Translations under genes and position numbers: made by a program
Origin: Thuidium tamariscinum
Lineage: Eukaryota; Streptophyta; Bryopsida; Hypnales; Thuidiaceae
Direction: 5' to 3'
Assembly (NCBI GenBank): GCA_947034885.2
Contig: OX344749.2
Span: 38,965,682-39,029,681, forward strand
Length of the DNA stretch: 64,000 nucleotides
Notes under the pieces: model-generated
What the model was told of the DNA's origin: nothing
Database searches by the model: none
What the model saw: only the letters and a program-made list of their open reading frames with translations
Shown: piece by piece, positions 46,930 to 58,740 of the stretch
How the letters are laid out: every line of letters starts with the position of its first letter
Numbering within the stretch: the stretch's first letter is position 1

Positions 46930-49096
46930 TTGTAACATCCTAAGATTAGAGTTGGCTTTATATCCAACTTGTAAGTAGTGTATTCAAGTAGTCCAATGCA
47001 TCCTATTACTCTTCACTCCAAGGGGAACAAGACAAAACTTCAATTGCAATGTCAGAAGTCCTACAAAATAACAAATGTGAACTACCACTTTGACTATAAA
47101 CAAGCAACGAACTTTGTATGATTGTAGGCTTTTACAAAGCACTAACCCTTTAAAATGTACTTTCTACCAAAGGCCTTGCATATCCACACTTGTTTCTGTC
47201 TACATATTCAACATTTGTACCGCTTCTTCTCTGAATATCTTGTATTGTAGTGTAGTCATGAATGCATCAAAAATACCTTGTATATGGTCCAACCAAGCAT
47301 TATAGAGCCATTACTCAACCACTCTACAATAGCAACATGATACGCCTTTCAAGACATCAGAGGAACACCTCTCCATTGGCAGTTTAGGTCATACAATACA
47401 TATGAGTTTCTAAAGCTAATATCTACAAGAAATAATAGAAGCCAATGCACCCATTTGTTTGAATGTATTGGCAACTATAGTTTGCACACTTCTACTCCAC
47501 TACATCAATGCCTCTGATATGGGTGATGAATCTCTAAGATGATAGGGCTTATTGGCAATACTATTTGACAACTCTAAATCCACCTCTATGTGAAATAGTT
47601 GATAGAAAGGGTACTACTGTGTATATTCAAAAAGTGTACAATCTATGAGTCAAACCAACAAATAGAAGACATGTGTTGGGCGGCAGGCATTTTGTGGAAT
47701 ACAATGCCCTTACTATCCTTGTTTATCTTTTGATGCCCTATAAGACTCTTGGAAAAATCTTTTGTGTTACTCTTGCACATATTGATAGCAAAGAATCATT
47801 TTACTAACAAAGTACCCAAGAGCTTCACCCCTATGAAGAAGTTATCAACAACAATGCAATGACATCAGTGTGCTAATTTGTTTGTCTACTATAATACTAC
47901 TTGAGCATCTAATAGTTGATCACTAGTAGTAGCCTTAGTGTAGGTGTCCAAATATGCTTTGAAGTTCTACATGTAACAAGTGACAGAATAAGCTATAGCA
48001 TAAACCTTGATGTTGTATTTGATGAGTTTGTTCATCATCTACAATTGCAAACTAGAATAGCTCGATCCTTATATGCTATCATAATTTCATCTATAGTAAG
48101 AAATTTGTCTAGGTTCAAATATTTCTTATAGAGTGTCACAAAATTGTCTACAAGGCAACACACCTTCCTAAGGTTGTCAAACTACGGATCAATCCAATTG
48201 GTACAAAACTTTGTGTTATCCACAAGTGGATATTTCTTAGAATGCTCAAAAATCAATCTCAAGACATGATGATCATGAGTCTTGGATGCCCAAAAAACCA
48301 ATTATCTTTCAAAGGAGGTTCACTTTTCAACCCCAAATATACTACAATTCCAAGCCACACCTTCAAGGTCTTCACCATCAATTCTTCCACTTGGGGCCCC
48401 CATTCAATGTTGTTTTGTTTCTACCGCAACCATCATGAATAACTTGAGTCACATACAAATTTATTTGATTGACTATCTAAACTAGAGGAATTTTAGGCTA
48501 GGATTGTGAGAAAAACAAATGGACTTCAAATTTGTTTTGTCCATAGAAAACGTAAGGCTTGGTTTGGATCCAATGAACGTGTCTCAAGAACCTCTAAATG
48601 ACCATTGTTGACTTTCCTACTTAGAGTCATCATATTTATTTATGAATGACAAGTTTTGAGACTCTTCTCACCAAATACGTATTTCACCAAGAAAGTCAAC
48701 ATCACTATCTACATTAGATTGCTTGTGATCACTATCTCCCATATATGAATTAGCTTCAAGAAAGTCCTAAAAGCCCACTTTCCAATCCAAACCATTTGAA
48801 TCATCAATGACCAATTCAAATTGACAAATAGCTTTGACAAAGCTTGAGAATATTGATCCTAAATTAGGATAATACATTGAAAAAAGTGTTGATGATGACG
48901 ATGTACCTACAATGGGGCCATCAACACCTTGTTCACATTGTTCCACATCTATAATAGGTGCAATTTTCTTCCGCTTGTAAAGTTGGTCTTCAAGATAAAT
49001 GCCACACTCAAAAAGAAATTCTTGTGAAAACATGTCACTTCCACCATCACTACTCGAGCCATGGTCACTATTGCTTCTAAAAATGTCAGCCTTCAT
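46930..49096 (-). pseudogene. piggyBac-type transposase relic (multiple stops and frameshifts)
   Basis: On the minus strand, an intact acidic N-terminal frame (49096-48767, begins MKADIFRSNSDHGSSSDGG) is followed by decayed DDE_Tnp_1_7-like sequence. WFFGHPRLMIIMS lies near 48300. FDNLRKVCCLVDNF, then LDKFLTIDEIMIAYKDRA, lies at about 48060-48150. NKLIKYNIKVYAIAYSVT follows at about 47990. VVDNFFIGVKLLGTLL at 47800-47855 corresponds to the conserved DN(W/F)FTS catalytic block. The Asp expected in the CDS block is not present (AYSVT). At least ten in-frame stops and several frame changes rule out function. It reads in the order expected for the family, and the C-terminal Cys-rich domain was not found. 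Confidence 0.85.
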
Positions 49097-49390
49097 TTTT
49101 TGGCTTATGCAATTGTTCCTCTTAGCAACAAAAGAATGCCATCATACTTCGTGTAGGCTATCCTAATGCTAATATCAATAAAGTCAATTGCCTAAATGTC
49201 AACAATGTTAGTCATTTGTACAAATTTCACCTGATAAATTTCTTCCCCAATTAAAATATTTGTATACATTGAAAAATTGGATGTGAGGAAGCATTCAATG
49301 TGAGCTCATTTCTTTGACAATCCAATCAACTTGTTCTCAAGTACATAATACCTCCTAAGGAAATTCTCCAAGGGCATAGAGATCTTGGGG

Positions 49391-49677
49391 CATTAGAGGG
49401 GATTTGACGCCTCCAAAGGGCCGTTTTGGGGTTGTTTCCCGAAATTGTTCCCATAACTGCTAGCCGTTGTCAGGCCAGCATTTACCCAAACAAAAAAATA
49501 AAAATAAAATTGGGTCTTGAAATATGAAAAAAATCCCAAAAAAAAATTTCAAAAGAAATTAAAATTAATGACGTGGCACTCTCTCGACCACATGGGATTC
49601 CTGTTCACGCGGCAGAAACTGCGTTCTCGCAATCCGGAAACCTACAGTCTTCCAATGGCCTCAAAAATCCCCTAATG
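49391..49677. mobile_element. MITE family G copy 1
   Basis: CATTAGAGGGGATTTGACGC at the left pairs with AAAAATCCCCTAATG at the right. Interior blocks AAAGGGCCGTTT, GGCCAGCATTTA, TGGCACTCTCTC and GACCACATGGGATT match 54618-54884 in the same order. The target duplication is unclear. Confidence 0.75.
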
Positions 49678-49779
49678 ATTGGAGATCTTCATCCTAGTTA
49701 CTAGCTACAAAACCTTTTTTGTGTTGCGATTTCCAACATCACCTCCAAAAATTCAAGCGAATTTTTTGAAATTCAAAGT

Positions 49780-50530
49780 TTATCATCCCGTATGATTCCA
49801 CAAGGTTGGTGGTGAGCTTGCCAAATTTTTGAGCTCCAAATTTGTCAAGCCCTCCATTGTACTCAATGGTGTGCATGGCAAGGATTGTTGATTTCAATTG
49901 ACTCTATCCTTCTACCACATCTTTGTAGCTCGCCCGTAGATTGCCCCCCACAATTACCGTTCCATGATTGGTCTTGTAGGAGGTAAAGGTGCACTGCAAG
50001 GTTTCCATTGCCATTATTGTGTCTACTTCCGATGCAATTGTTCCTACATTGTCTATTGTTCAAGAGACAATGCCAATTTTGTTCTCCATGTTACTATTTT
50101 CATTGCCACGAGCGACCTACACAAAGCTTTTCTAACATGTTTGACCATTTTCGAAAATCCTAATGTCGGGCCAAAGTCTATCACTCACGACTTGGAGAAT
50201 TTCTTTTAGAAACACTTTCTCCTTGCACTACTCTAGAAACCCAACAATTGAGCAATAAAATTTATACCTCCACTCTTTAGCAAAAAAGTTTTTTTAGAAG
50301 TTTGGACTACCCCTCTTAGTCAAGAGAGTTCTAAAGTAAACATTGCTCATGCACCCTAAAATTCTAGCAATGATCAACTCATTTTGTATTTGTAACCTTA
50401 TATAGGCCTCAATTATAGTCGTTTCTTATGCCAAATGCGTTGGTGGAATTGGCAACTCCCTTGATTGTTCTATAATTATAACAATTGCACCCTTACAAGT
50501 CTCACTAAATTCCAATGGGCCTTTGTATTG
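49780..50530 (-). other. eroded coding-like sequence, unidentified
   Basis: Minus-strand frames give long hydrophilic stretches broken by occasional stops (for example ILGCMSNVYFRTLL and GLDKFGAQKFGKLTTNLVES). The second faintly recalls the TTN-hES motif of Mutator transposases, but the order of other blocks does not fit. It could be another part of the same decayed element. Confidence 0.25.
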
Positions 50531-51040
50531 TTTGAAATGTCAAGAAAACATATAAAAATCACAAGCACTCACAACATTCATTTCCTAAATCCTAATTGAA
50601 AAGGATATGCAACAAGTCTAATAGTCTTATGAGAGAGTGGAAGAAGGGATCTATGAGTAGAGAGAGGTAAGAAGTTCAACTTGTGGTGGAAGTGTAATCA
50701 ATTGAAGTTCTAGCAAGTTAAGCTACAAGGGCATTGGCACGTCTAGGACACTTAGAGACCTAGCCTGTTCCTTTCTTACCTAGCCCATCAAGCTATTACA
50801 CGTTTCTAAATCTCAAATCCATCCCAAAACTTTATGCACATCCATTGATTTTAGATTAGAAGGTTGTGTCAAATTCTAGATTATGTTTTTGCATCATCAA
50901 ATTCTACATCTACATTCCACTTGATTCCTAGTAATTTGATAATTTAATTTTTTTTCAAATTTTTTTTCAAATTTTTCTCCACACATCATGCAAAGTTTTT
51001 TTGAGGGCACATTGTGTCATCGTAGTCCTCAAGAGGTTAA

Positions 51041-51314
51041 AAAGACCCTTTTCACAAATTATTAAGAATTTTAGTATTAGTATGGATTCAGTAATTTTAG
51101 TGATTTTTCAATTAATTAATGAAGATAGAACAAAATGACATTATAACAATTCCAAAATAATACTTCAAGTATTTGTAGCATCAAATTTAGTGTCCACATT
51201 CTATACATTATAATATTCAAAGAACTAGCTATGTCTCCCCCAAGTCAACATGACTTCCATTATTTCCTTCTCATCAGCCATAAGAAGTTCACCCATGATC
51301 AATTTGCAAAATTA
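51041..51314. other. short intergenic gap
   Basis: AT-rich sequence between the candidate piggyBac element and the next MITE. Nothing recognised. Confidence 0.5.
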
Positions 51315-51740
51315 AGGTAGAACCACCTAATCCTGATCACCGACCCATACCCAACTTGTCAAATGCGGCTATTTCCAACCAATGCTAGAAGGATTTCTAA
51401 TCAAAGCTTAGAGTGTACTTTTTTCCCATTTTCAAGGTTGAGACTAATAAAGTCATGACACATGTCCCAAAGCGTCATAAAGTATCTGGGAAGTACCAAG
51501 TAGAAAAGTAGTCTTGGCTATGATCTGAATTGGAAGACTCTAGACATTTGCTATAGGTTCAAAGCACTTTTTGGCTTTCAAAAATCATATTGATTTTAGT
51601 TTTGAGAATAAAATTATGAAAAATTTGCAATCCCCATATTTCCTATCTTTCTACATGAGAAAAATTTGCATAGCTTCATATTCCTCATGAACTATTCCAT
51701 AATTAATTGCTTAATTAATTGAATATAGGTGGTTCTACTT
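51315..51740. mobile_element. TA-flanked MITE, family E copy 2
   Basis: TA-AGGTAGAACCACCTAA at the left and AGGTGGTTCTACTT-TA at the right. The body is alignable throughout with 12961-13382, including AATAAAGTCATGACACATGT and TTCAAAGCACTTTTTGGCTT. Confidence 0.82.
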
Positions 51741-51859
51741 TACAACCAAACATTTGGCCAATTTACAACTAAAGGTTTGGCAAAATAAATGCACTGATGT
51801 AAAGTATTCAAGTCATTTGAGTTTACTTTTCTCCATTTGTCTTACATAACTTAACTTGC

Positions 51860-52440
51860 TGAATTACCCTAAAGCGCTCTGACATCCACTATCTAGATGA
51901 TATACAAAATGAAAATCAGATTTCTTTCTCATTATAGCTTGGATGAAAGTCATCCTAATTTTTAGAAATATTTTATGAAGTCGTGGTCCTATTCAAGGGT
52001 TGGATTTGGTGTTCTTAAAGCACATATTTTTCTAAAATTACAAATGTGGAAGTATATCAAGTAGTTGACTTGTATTGACTCTAGTTCAAACTTAGAATTG
52101 CAAAAATGAGGTCATAGAATCAAAGAACACAAAAAATCTAAAAAATCACCATATCAAGAGAACCTCATTTCAAGTCCTATCCAACAAAATTTACTCCAAA
52201 AATGAAAATATTTTGCTTATAATTGAATTTTGAAAGAATTTCGAATTTTTCCTTTCACAATTTATAGAAAAATATTGGTGATAGCATTGGTGAATCTAAC
52301 CATATGGATAGAATCTAAAACTCAAACTCTACAATTTTTATTTGCATCTCAATTACAAAATATTTTTTCAAATAGTACTTTATAAATGATTTTTCTAAAA
52401 CTATCAATTTTGTAGATGAGTCTAGATGTTTAAAGGTTAA
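51860..52440. repeat. dispersed repeat H, copy 1
   Basis: About 580 bp alignable with 55230-55815: TTGGATGAAAGTCATCCTAA, ACAAATGTGGAAGT, ATTGACTCTAGTT, and GATGAGTCTAGA near the right end. It is non-coding and no terminal repeats were identified. Confidence 0.75.
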
Positions 52441-53070
52441 TGAAATTAAATTTTCATTTGACTACAATGAAGAGAAAAGTTACAAAGTCCAAGCACAAGC
52501 TGTAGTCAAAAGCTTAGTGGAAGACAACAAAAGCTAAATAATGAATTTTCAAAGTAGTGTCTCTTGGTGTATCCAAAACCTACAATAGGATGAATGTCAT
52601 AAACTCTTATATTATGATTGTGTTCATCTTTTGTAATCTATATTTGGATTTTTGTGACACTTTTTGGTTTAAATATAGGTGTTGCATTTTTGGTAGAGTT
52701 ATTTACAGGTGCACACACCTGAAATTGATATTTATGGTGAGCTTTGTTTACTCATCTATCTTCGAAGTTTAGAACTTCTTTTGTTATGGATCCCATGAAA
52801 TTCATTTGAATCAAAACAATTGAAAATAAATTATCAAATTGAAGTAGTTTGCAAATGCCAAGAGTAAATTCTTAGATTGAATGGTACCCCATTGTCTATC
52901 CAATAACATTAAGAATTAAATTATCATCTCTTTTTTTGATTTTGAGAGACGGCCCTACCTCATGCCCATTCCTAAAAACTTGGGCATTGGAAGCTGTCTA
53001 CTAAATGAGCCTAATTGGTGGAATTGATGGCCTCTCGACTTGGATGGCTATAGTCTGAAACACCGTTAAA
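52441..53070. other. AT-rich intergenic DNA
   Basis: Nothing recognised apart from short chance open frames (for example 52557-52772). Confidence 0.45.
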
Positions 53071-53560
53071 ATCACACCCTTCTTTGACATAGGTTTGGCA
53101 AGAATTCTTGAAACTTTTTTCGTAGATAAAAAAACTTGATAATTTTTTTGGAAATATAGTTATTTTTTCAATTGGTAATGGGGAGCAAAAGTCACGATAC
53201 AATAAATCTAAATCATGTGAGGTTGGGTAGTAAGAAAAAAAACTTGAAATATTTTTTTCCTAATTTATAGATTTTATTATTGTCTATATCGAAATATTTG
53301 ATTGATCCATTTTGGATAGGCAATATGAAAGTTACAAACCTTCTTGTTTTGTGGGCAATCTTAGCAAATTCTTGAAAAGACTATGTATTGAATCCGTTTA
53401 TGAACTTAATTCTAACAATTTAAAAAAAATAAAATTGAACATAGTATAATCTATTTTTTAGAACAATCTAATTGTTGGAATTATTGTGTTTCAATTTCAT
53501 CTTAGATCCTAAACAATATAGTTTTTTCTTCTATCTTGTACCTACTTCAATTTAGTAATT
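53071..53560. repeat. decayed internal part of a family A element
   Basis: It follows the same order as 1470-2000: TCTTGAAAC, GATAAAAAAACTTGAT, TTTTTTCAATTGGTAATGGG, GAGCAAAAGT, then the TTGATTGATCCATTTTGGAT and GGAATTATTGTGTTTCAAT blocks. Divergence is high and neither TTAA terminus remains. Confidence 0.6.
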
Positions 53561-54617
53561 TTTTAAGAATAAAAACTGTATTTTCTCTTGTTGTTTTGTA
53601 ATATACCAACTCTCAAGTCAAATTTCTAATATAAAAATAAATAAAAATATATAAAAAATTTAACTTCACAATTTGTTGTACCAATTTTTTTAAAGTTAAT
53701 CCTTCAACTATTTTACAATGGACATTTTCAATGAATTGTCCCATTTAGATCATTTTTTTGCTCATAGATGCACTTGAAATTTTTAATTCAATTGTACAAA
53801 AGTAAGACTAATTTGTCTAGTATGCATGTAATTAATTGAGAAAGAGATTGACTGTTGGATTTTCAAATAATAATAATTTTGGATGATCTAAACTTTATAG
53901 ACAAGAAATATAGCTATTGGAAAAGAAAATTTATATAAAGACAAATAATGCCTTTTTATCCACACACACACACACACACACACATACACACACAAAAATT
54001 GATTTCGAATCTAAAGCAATTTTAGTATTTTTTAATTTTTAAAAATGATAATTAAAAAATTCTCTCAAATTTGTACACATTTCATTATAAAAGGAGTAGA
54101 ATGAAAAAATTAATCAAATTGGATCCTACAAAAAAAAATTTAATTATATATGCATCAATTTTGAAATTAAACAATTGATATTACTAACATATTATTTGGA
54201 ACATCTTAAAAAATTCTAGAATCATTCTAATTATTTTATATTCTTCATTACACAGAATTGAAACATGTATTTTTGAAACTTCTAAAAATATAAATTTGAA
54301 AAAAAACCAAGATCCAATTTGTTTGTGCAAATCTAGTAAAGACTAACTAAATGTCCAAGAAAATCATCCCTACTATTCCCTTCATTGGAAAAATTATATT
54401 TACTCACTATTTTATCAAATAAAATTTGTTAAATAAAATTTTAAATTTTTCTTACATTGAAATTATGAAAATTAGAAAATGCAACAAGTATGTCAATTTG
54501 TTGTTCTACAAGATCCTACTTTATAATGTATTGACATTTGTTTTACCCTACCAAGAATTTTCCATTAAAAACTTGAAGAAGATATATTGTATTTCCTTGG
54601 TTCTTGAGGGATTAAGA
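53561..54617. other. very AT-rich intergenic DNA with (AC)n
   Basis: A CA/AC microsatellite with one T interruption occupies about 53961-53994. The rest is very AT-rich with no gene. Confidence 0.6.
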
Positions 54618-54884
54618 CATTAGGGGAGATTTGAGGGATCCAAAGGGCCGTTTCAGGACTATTCTTATAAGTGTTGGTCGTTGTTAGGCCAGCATTTATC
54701 CAAAAAATAAAAAATTGGGGGGTCCTGAAATATGAAAAAAAAGCTCAATTTTTTTTTAAATTTAATCACATGGCACTCTCTCAACCACATAGGATTTCTA
54801 CAAAATTGCGTCCCCGTGGCTATTTCTGCGTTTTTGGACTATGGAAACTCATGGTCTCCTAAAACCCTCAAATCTCCCCTAATG
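54618..54884. mobile_element. MITE family G copy 2
   Basis: CATTAGGGGAGATTTGAGGG at the left and CCCTCAAATCTCCCCTAATG at the right are a perfect 18-20 bp inverted repeat, 267 bp overall (approximate perfection at the inner edge). A possible AGA flanks both ends. The interior matches 49391-49677. Confidence 0.85.
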
Positions 54885-55229
54885 AGATTTGGAGTCTTAT
54901 AATGTATAACTTCATGCTAGGAGAAAAAAAACTTGGTTTCTTTATTTTAGATGCTTACATCTTTTGATCAATGTGGACAAAGTTTGTAAAAAAATTCTTG
55001 AATTTTTTTACACTAGTCTAGTATAAGATCCTACAATTGAATATGTAAAAGAAACAAAGATGAAATTTTTTGTTGTTTGCATTAAAAGTAGAATTTTGAA
55101 TGGTTTTTGACACCCCCCCCCCCAAATGGCCCTGGAACTTTTGAGGTTGTTATAGTAACGGATAAACCAAAAAAAATATGGATCAATGATATAGAATAGT
55201 GAGCTTTGTCTCTCTGGTTCAAACACTTA

Positions 55230-55815
55230 AGGATTAACCTTGAAGCACTCTCACATTTAGTTTTTGGATAATGTACAAATTGAAAATCAAATTTCTTTTT
55301 CATTACAACTTGGATGAAAGTCATCCTAATTTTAGAGACACTTTATGAAGTTATTGCCTTATCCAAGAGTTGGATTGGATGTTAGAACAAATATTTTTCT
55401 GAAATCACAAATGTGGAAGTGATGTCAAATGGTTGACCATTCCAAATTGCATTGACTCTAGTTTAAACCTCGAATTGCAAAAATGAAGTCATAGATGGAA
55501 TAAAAAAATAAAAAAATCCCCCAAAATTACCATGTCAAGATAATCTCATTTCAAATCCATTCTATCAAAATTTATACAAAAAAATGACAATCTTTTGCTT
55601 GTAATTTAATTTAGAAGGAATTTTAAAATTTATTAAATTTTTTTATAGAAATATATTGGTGATAACATTGGTGAATCTAACTATATAGGTAGAATCTAAA
55701 ACTCAAATTTTACAACTTTATTTGCATTTCAATTCCAAGATATTCTTCTAAATAGTCTTTTATGATGATTTTTTTTGAAATTGTCAATTTTGGAGATGAG
55801 TCTAGACATTTAGGG
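55230..55815. repeat. dispersed repeat H, copy 2
   Basis: Direct-orientation relative of 51860-52440 with the same block order. A poly-C tract (CCCCCCCCCC) sits just upstream at about 55113-55123. Confidence 0.75.
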
Positions 55816-56174
55816 GATAACTTATATAAATGACCTCACAACATGAAATTTACTGAGAAATGGACTATTCCATTAAATAATGGAGTTTACAAAAGTAGTT
55901 ATAAGAATAATGGAATGGTCAATTTCGTTAAAATGGCAGTATTCCAATAAAATGGTATGATATTCCATTAAAATGGCACAACATTCCGTTAAAATGGCAC
56001 ATTTTCTTCCTCTACCTCTAGGTCTCTATGTCAAAGTGGCACATGGAATATGTCAAAATGGCACACAGAATACCACCATTTTAACGAAATTGACCATTGG
56101 AGTCTATCTTTTGTAAAATTCACATTGTTTTTAGTCCTCTTGCACTTCAACAAATTTAAGTTTAGAATGCAAAA
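55816..56174. other. AT-rich DNA with short reiterated AAAATGGCA motif
   Basis: Between about 55865 and 56100 the phrase 'CATTAAAATGGCACA' and close variants recur five or six times, in part as inverted copies (GGTCAATTTCGTTAAAATGG / CCATTTTAACGAAATTGACC). This arrangement looks like a small foldback element. Confidence 0.5.
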
Positions 56175-56762
56175 TTAACCCCTAAAGGACAAAGATGCAT
56201 TTTTTTGGCAACATAGTGATTTTTGGCAGCTTACTATGGATGGATTTTTTATTTTTTGCTTTGAAATTTTCACACAACCTATGCCAAAGGGGTAGCTTTA
56301 AGGCCCAACAATTTTCATAATCATTGAATACATGGTTGAAAAGTTATTGCATGATATGTCATTTTCATCATTTGGCAGATAGCTTGGGTAGTTCAAAAAA
56401 ATTCTTAAAAAATCACTTTTCAAAAAAATAAAAAATAAAAAAGTTGATTCCTTATATATATGTAGGAAGCTTTGAATCATTCCATTTTGATTAATGAGAT
56501 GAAAGTTATGAGGAGTTTTAGTTTGCGGGTAGGTATTGGGAATCTTTGAAAACTATATAGTCAAGAGTCATGAAAATTGTTGGGCCTTAAAGTTATTCCT
56601 TGGGTACACATTGTATGAAAATTTCAAAGAAAACAATTTTTAAGAACTTCATCTATAGTAAGCTCCCTAAAATTGCTATGTTGCCAAAAAAAACCTTCAT
56701 CTATAATGAGCTGCCTAAAATCACTATGTTGTCAAAATATAACTTGGTCCTTTAGGGATTAA
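56175..56762. mobile_element. TTAA-flanked element, family B copy 2 (foldback)
   Basis: TTAACCCCTAAAGGACAAAG at the left and TTGGTCCTTTAGGGATTAA at the right. The two halves are related in inverted orientation (TTTTTTGGCAACATAGTGAT versus CTATGTTGTCAAAATA; AGTAGCTTTAAGGCCCAACA versus GGGCCTTAAAGTTATTCC). It is related to the simpler copy at 60242-60504. Confidence 0.78.
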
Positions 56763-57083
56763 AAAACAAATAATTAAAACTTTATTTATCACTCCCTCTC
56801 ACACACAAAAGCACCAATTCTAGACTCTAGTTTTTTCATGGAACAACCCTTTTGGGTTCCTTTTTGGCAAATTTTTCTTTGACCACCTTTTCATCTATAA
56901 TGAGCTGCCTAAAATCACTATGTTGCCAAAATGTAATTTGGTCCTTTAGGGATTAAAAAACAAATAATTAAAACTCTATTTATCACTCCCTCACACATAC
57001 ATAAGCACCAATTCTAGACTCTAGTTTTTTCATGGAACAACCCTTTTGGGTTCCTTTTTAACAAATTTGCTTTGACCACCTCC
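56697..57083. repeat. tandem duplication, period 194 bp
   Basis: TCATCTATAATGAGCTGCC starts at 56697 and again at 56891, and both units run to TTTGACCACCT. The duplication copies the right end of the TTAA element, including its CTTTAGGGATTAA terminus, plus about 115 bp of flank. It is nearly unmutated, so it is recent. Confidence 0.9.
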
Positions 57084-57109
57084 TAGCAAGAAAAAGAGTT
57101 AGGAAAATA

Positions 57110-57116
<7 letters not shown>

Positions 57117-57174
<58 letters not shown>
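57117..57174. repeat. (TA)29 microsatellite
   Basis: Uninterrupted TA dinucleotides over 58 bp, immediately after the tandem duplication. Confidence 0.95.
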
Positions 57175-57181
<7 letters not shown>

Positions 57182-57299
57182 GTTTGCTCGTAAAGCGACT
57201 ATGTAAGCCTACCTACCTCATCATTGACAGTATAATGTAAATATTTCAAACAACATGTCCCTTATTCCTAGATATGGGTTCCATTTCGAACACAATCAC

Positions 57300-57907
57300 T
57301 TTTAGAACAGACTAGCTTTAGTTATTCACCGACCACATTGATATTTGCTCCGTGAGTTCCGTGATGCATCTCTCTCTGGCAGTGTAGTAACTGCCCCAAG
57401 GAAGGAAGGAAGGCTTGTGAGCAGGCAAGCGGAAAGCCCAAAGGCAAGCACCTCTCCCCCAGCAAGTCTAGTGTGAAGCTGTGTAAGACGCCCCTGGTGG
57501 AGTGATTTGATCTCCGTCAGTGCGATTGAGGTGCAGTTGGATTTTCCCAGCATGCCGTGAGTCTAATGGAGTGGCTCCCTGGTGCCCCGTACAATACAAC
57601 TGATACATATCTGATCGGCCAGGCCAGGGGACCACCACATGTGACTCCGGTCAGGACTCGGAGGACTGGGAGGGGCGGAGGTGCTTGGCATGAGCTGCGT
57701 TGCTGCTTCAGTTGCAGACACCTGCGGAGGGGGAGGGGCGGGACTGAGGACTCCGACAACATGGAGTAGCAACCAAGTGAAATTGAGCCAGTTTCAGGAT
57801 TGCTGCCCCCACCTGATCCGCCATCCGCGATCACTCACACCAGGCCCCTCTGTCCCACTAAAAGCTTCCCAAATTCTTCTTGCAAAGACTACAAATCAGC
57901 CTAACTA
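57300..57907. other. GC-rich island, unidentified
   Basis: This is the G+C-richest non-genic stretch in the right half. Several overlapping frames are open on both strands (57326-57553 minus; 57517-57834 minus; 57557-57769 plus), none with recognisable similarity. It may be a gene fragment or promoter-like DNA. Confidence 0.3.
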
Positions 57908-58736
57908 AGGTAAGAGGCCCTATAATGGACCATCTAAAGGCTGAAACAGAATTTCAAGGAGGTAAAACTTGTAGAAATATTTTTCAGTAAATTTTCCTTG
58001 AAAGACAAGTAGAATTGACAACTAACCCAAGTCGTTTCATATTTTTTTGAGCTTTGTGGAATTAGTTATCAAATTTTGAAGTTGAAAGGGCATAGGGCTC
58101 TAAAATGGTGCCCTAGCTAAAATGTACACTGTCTGTACACTGCTAAAGGCTATGAACAAACAATATGTACAAATATTGTACATGTAAGGTAGGGCACCCT
58201 TTTAGGATCCGCTCCATTTAAGAGCCATCTATCTTAGGAAGCTTGTAATGAGATAGAGGGAATACTTAATTTCTTCATGCCCTTAGTGTAAATTCAAAAA
58301 AAAAACTTTCAAAAAAGAACATTTGACTAAAAACCTTAAACTTGTTATAAGATCAGTGGTTGTAGGAAGAGGGATGTTGAGCACTGAAATAATTTGGGAA
58401 GATTGCAGTTGGAAGCTAGCTAAGGTAGGAGGCTCAAACTCCAATAGGGCATTTTGAATCAAACATGACTAAGAGTTCATTTTGCTTTCTTCAATATATC
58501 AATATGTACAAATTGTGTACATTTTAGGAGGTGATTGCTTTTAGAGCCTTATAGCATTTCAACTTCAAATTTTCATAATTAATTTCACAAAACTCAAAAA
58601 AATATGAAACAACTTGGGTTGGATGTCATTTCCTCTTGTCTTTCAAAGAAAATTTATTGAAAAATCTTTCCTGATGTTTTCCCTCACCAAAATTCAGCTT
58701 CAGTGCTTAGATGATCACTTTATGAACCTCCTACCT
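57908..58736. mobile_element. TA-flanked long-inverted-repeat element, family F
   Basis: The left arm (TA-AGGTAAGAGGCCC...) and right arm (...CCTCCTACCT-TA) are inverted over about 250 bp. They share CTGAAACAGAATTT-like, TTTTCCTTGAAAGACAAG, AACCCAAGTCGTTTCATATT and AATGTACACTGTCTGTACA blocks. The spacer carries a further AAGGTAGGAGG copy near 58424, suggesting nesting. Single arms occur at 61690-61945, 62360-62650 and 60600-60870. Confidence 0.8.
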
Positions 58737-58740
58737 TAGT

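Larger units (their letters stand above)
45579..51040 (-). mobile_element. candidate decayed autonomous piggyBac element
   Basis: TTAATCCCTTGACG at the left and, inverted, TTAACCTCTTGAGG at the right could be the termini of a 5.46-kb element that encloses the piggyBac transposase relic. A third terminus, TTAATCCCTTGAGGACT, lies alone at 63179. Two other elements (45637-45965 and 49391-49677) are nested inside. The termini match only over about 14 bases, so the borders are inferred. Confidence 0.4.

Noticed and set aside
49780-50530. Possible Mutator transposase (KFGKLTTNLVES)
   Set aside because: One short motif only. The surrounding residues and order of blocks do not fit the MULE domain.
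57326-57908. Several overlapping ORFs in a GC-rich island
   Set aside because: Open on both strands with proline/glycine-rich content, as expected of GC-rich DNA. No motif, splice pattern or family recognised.
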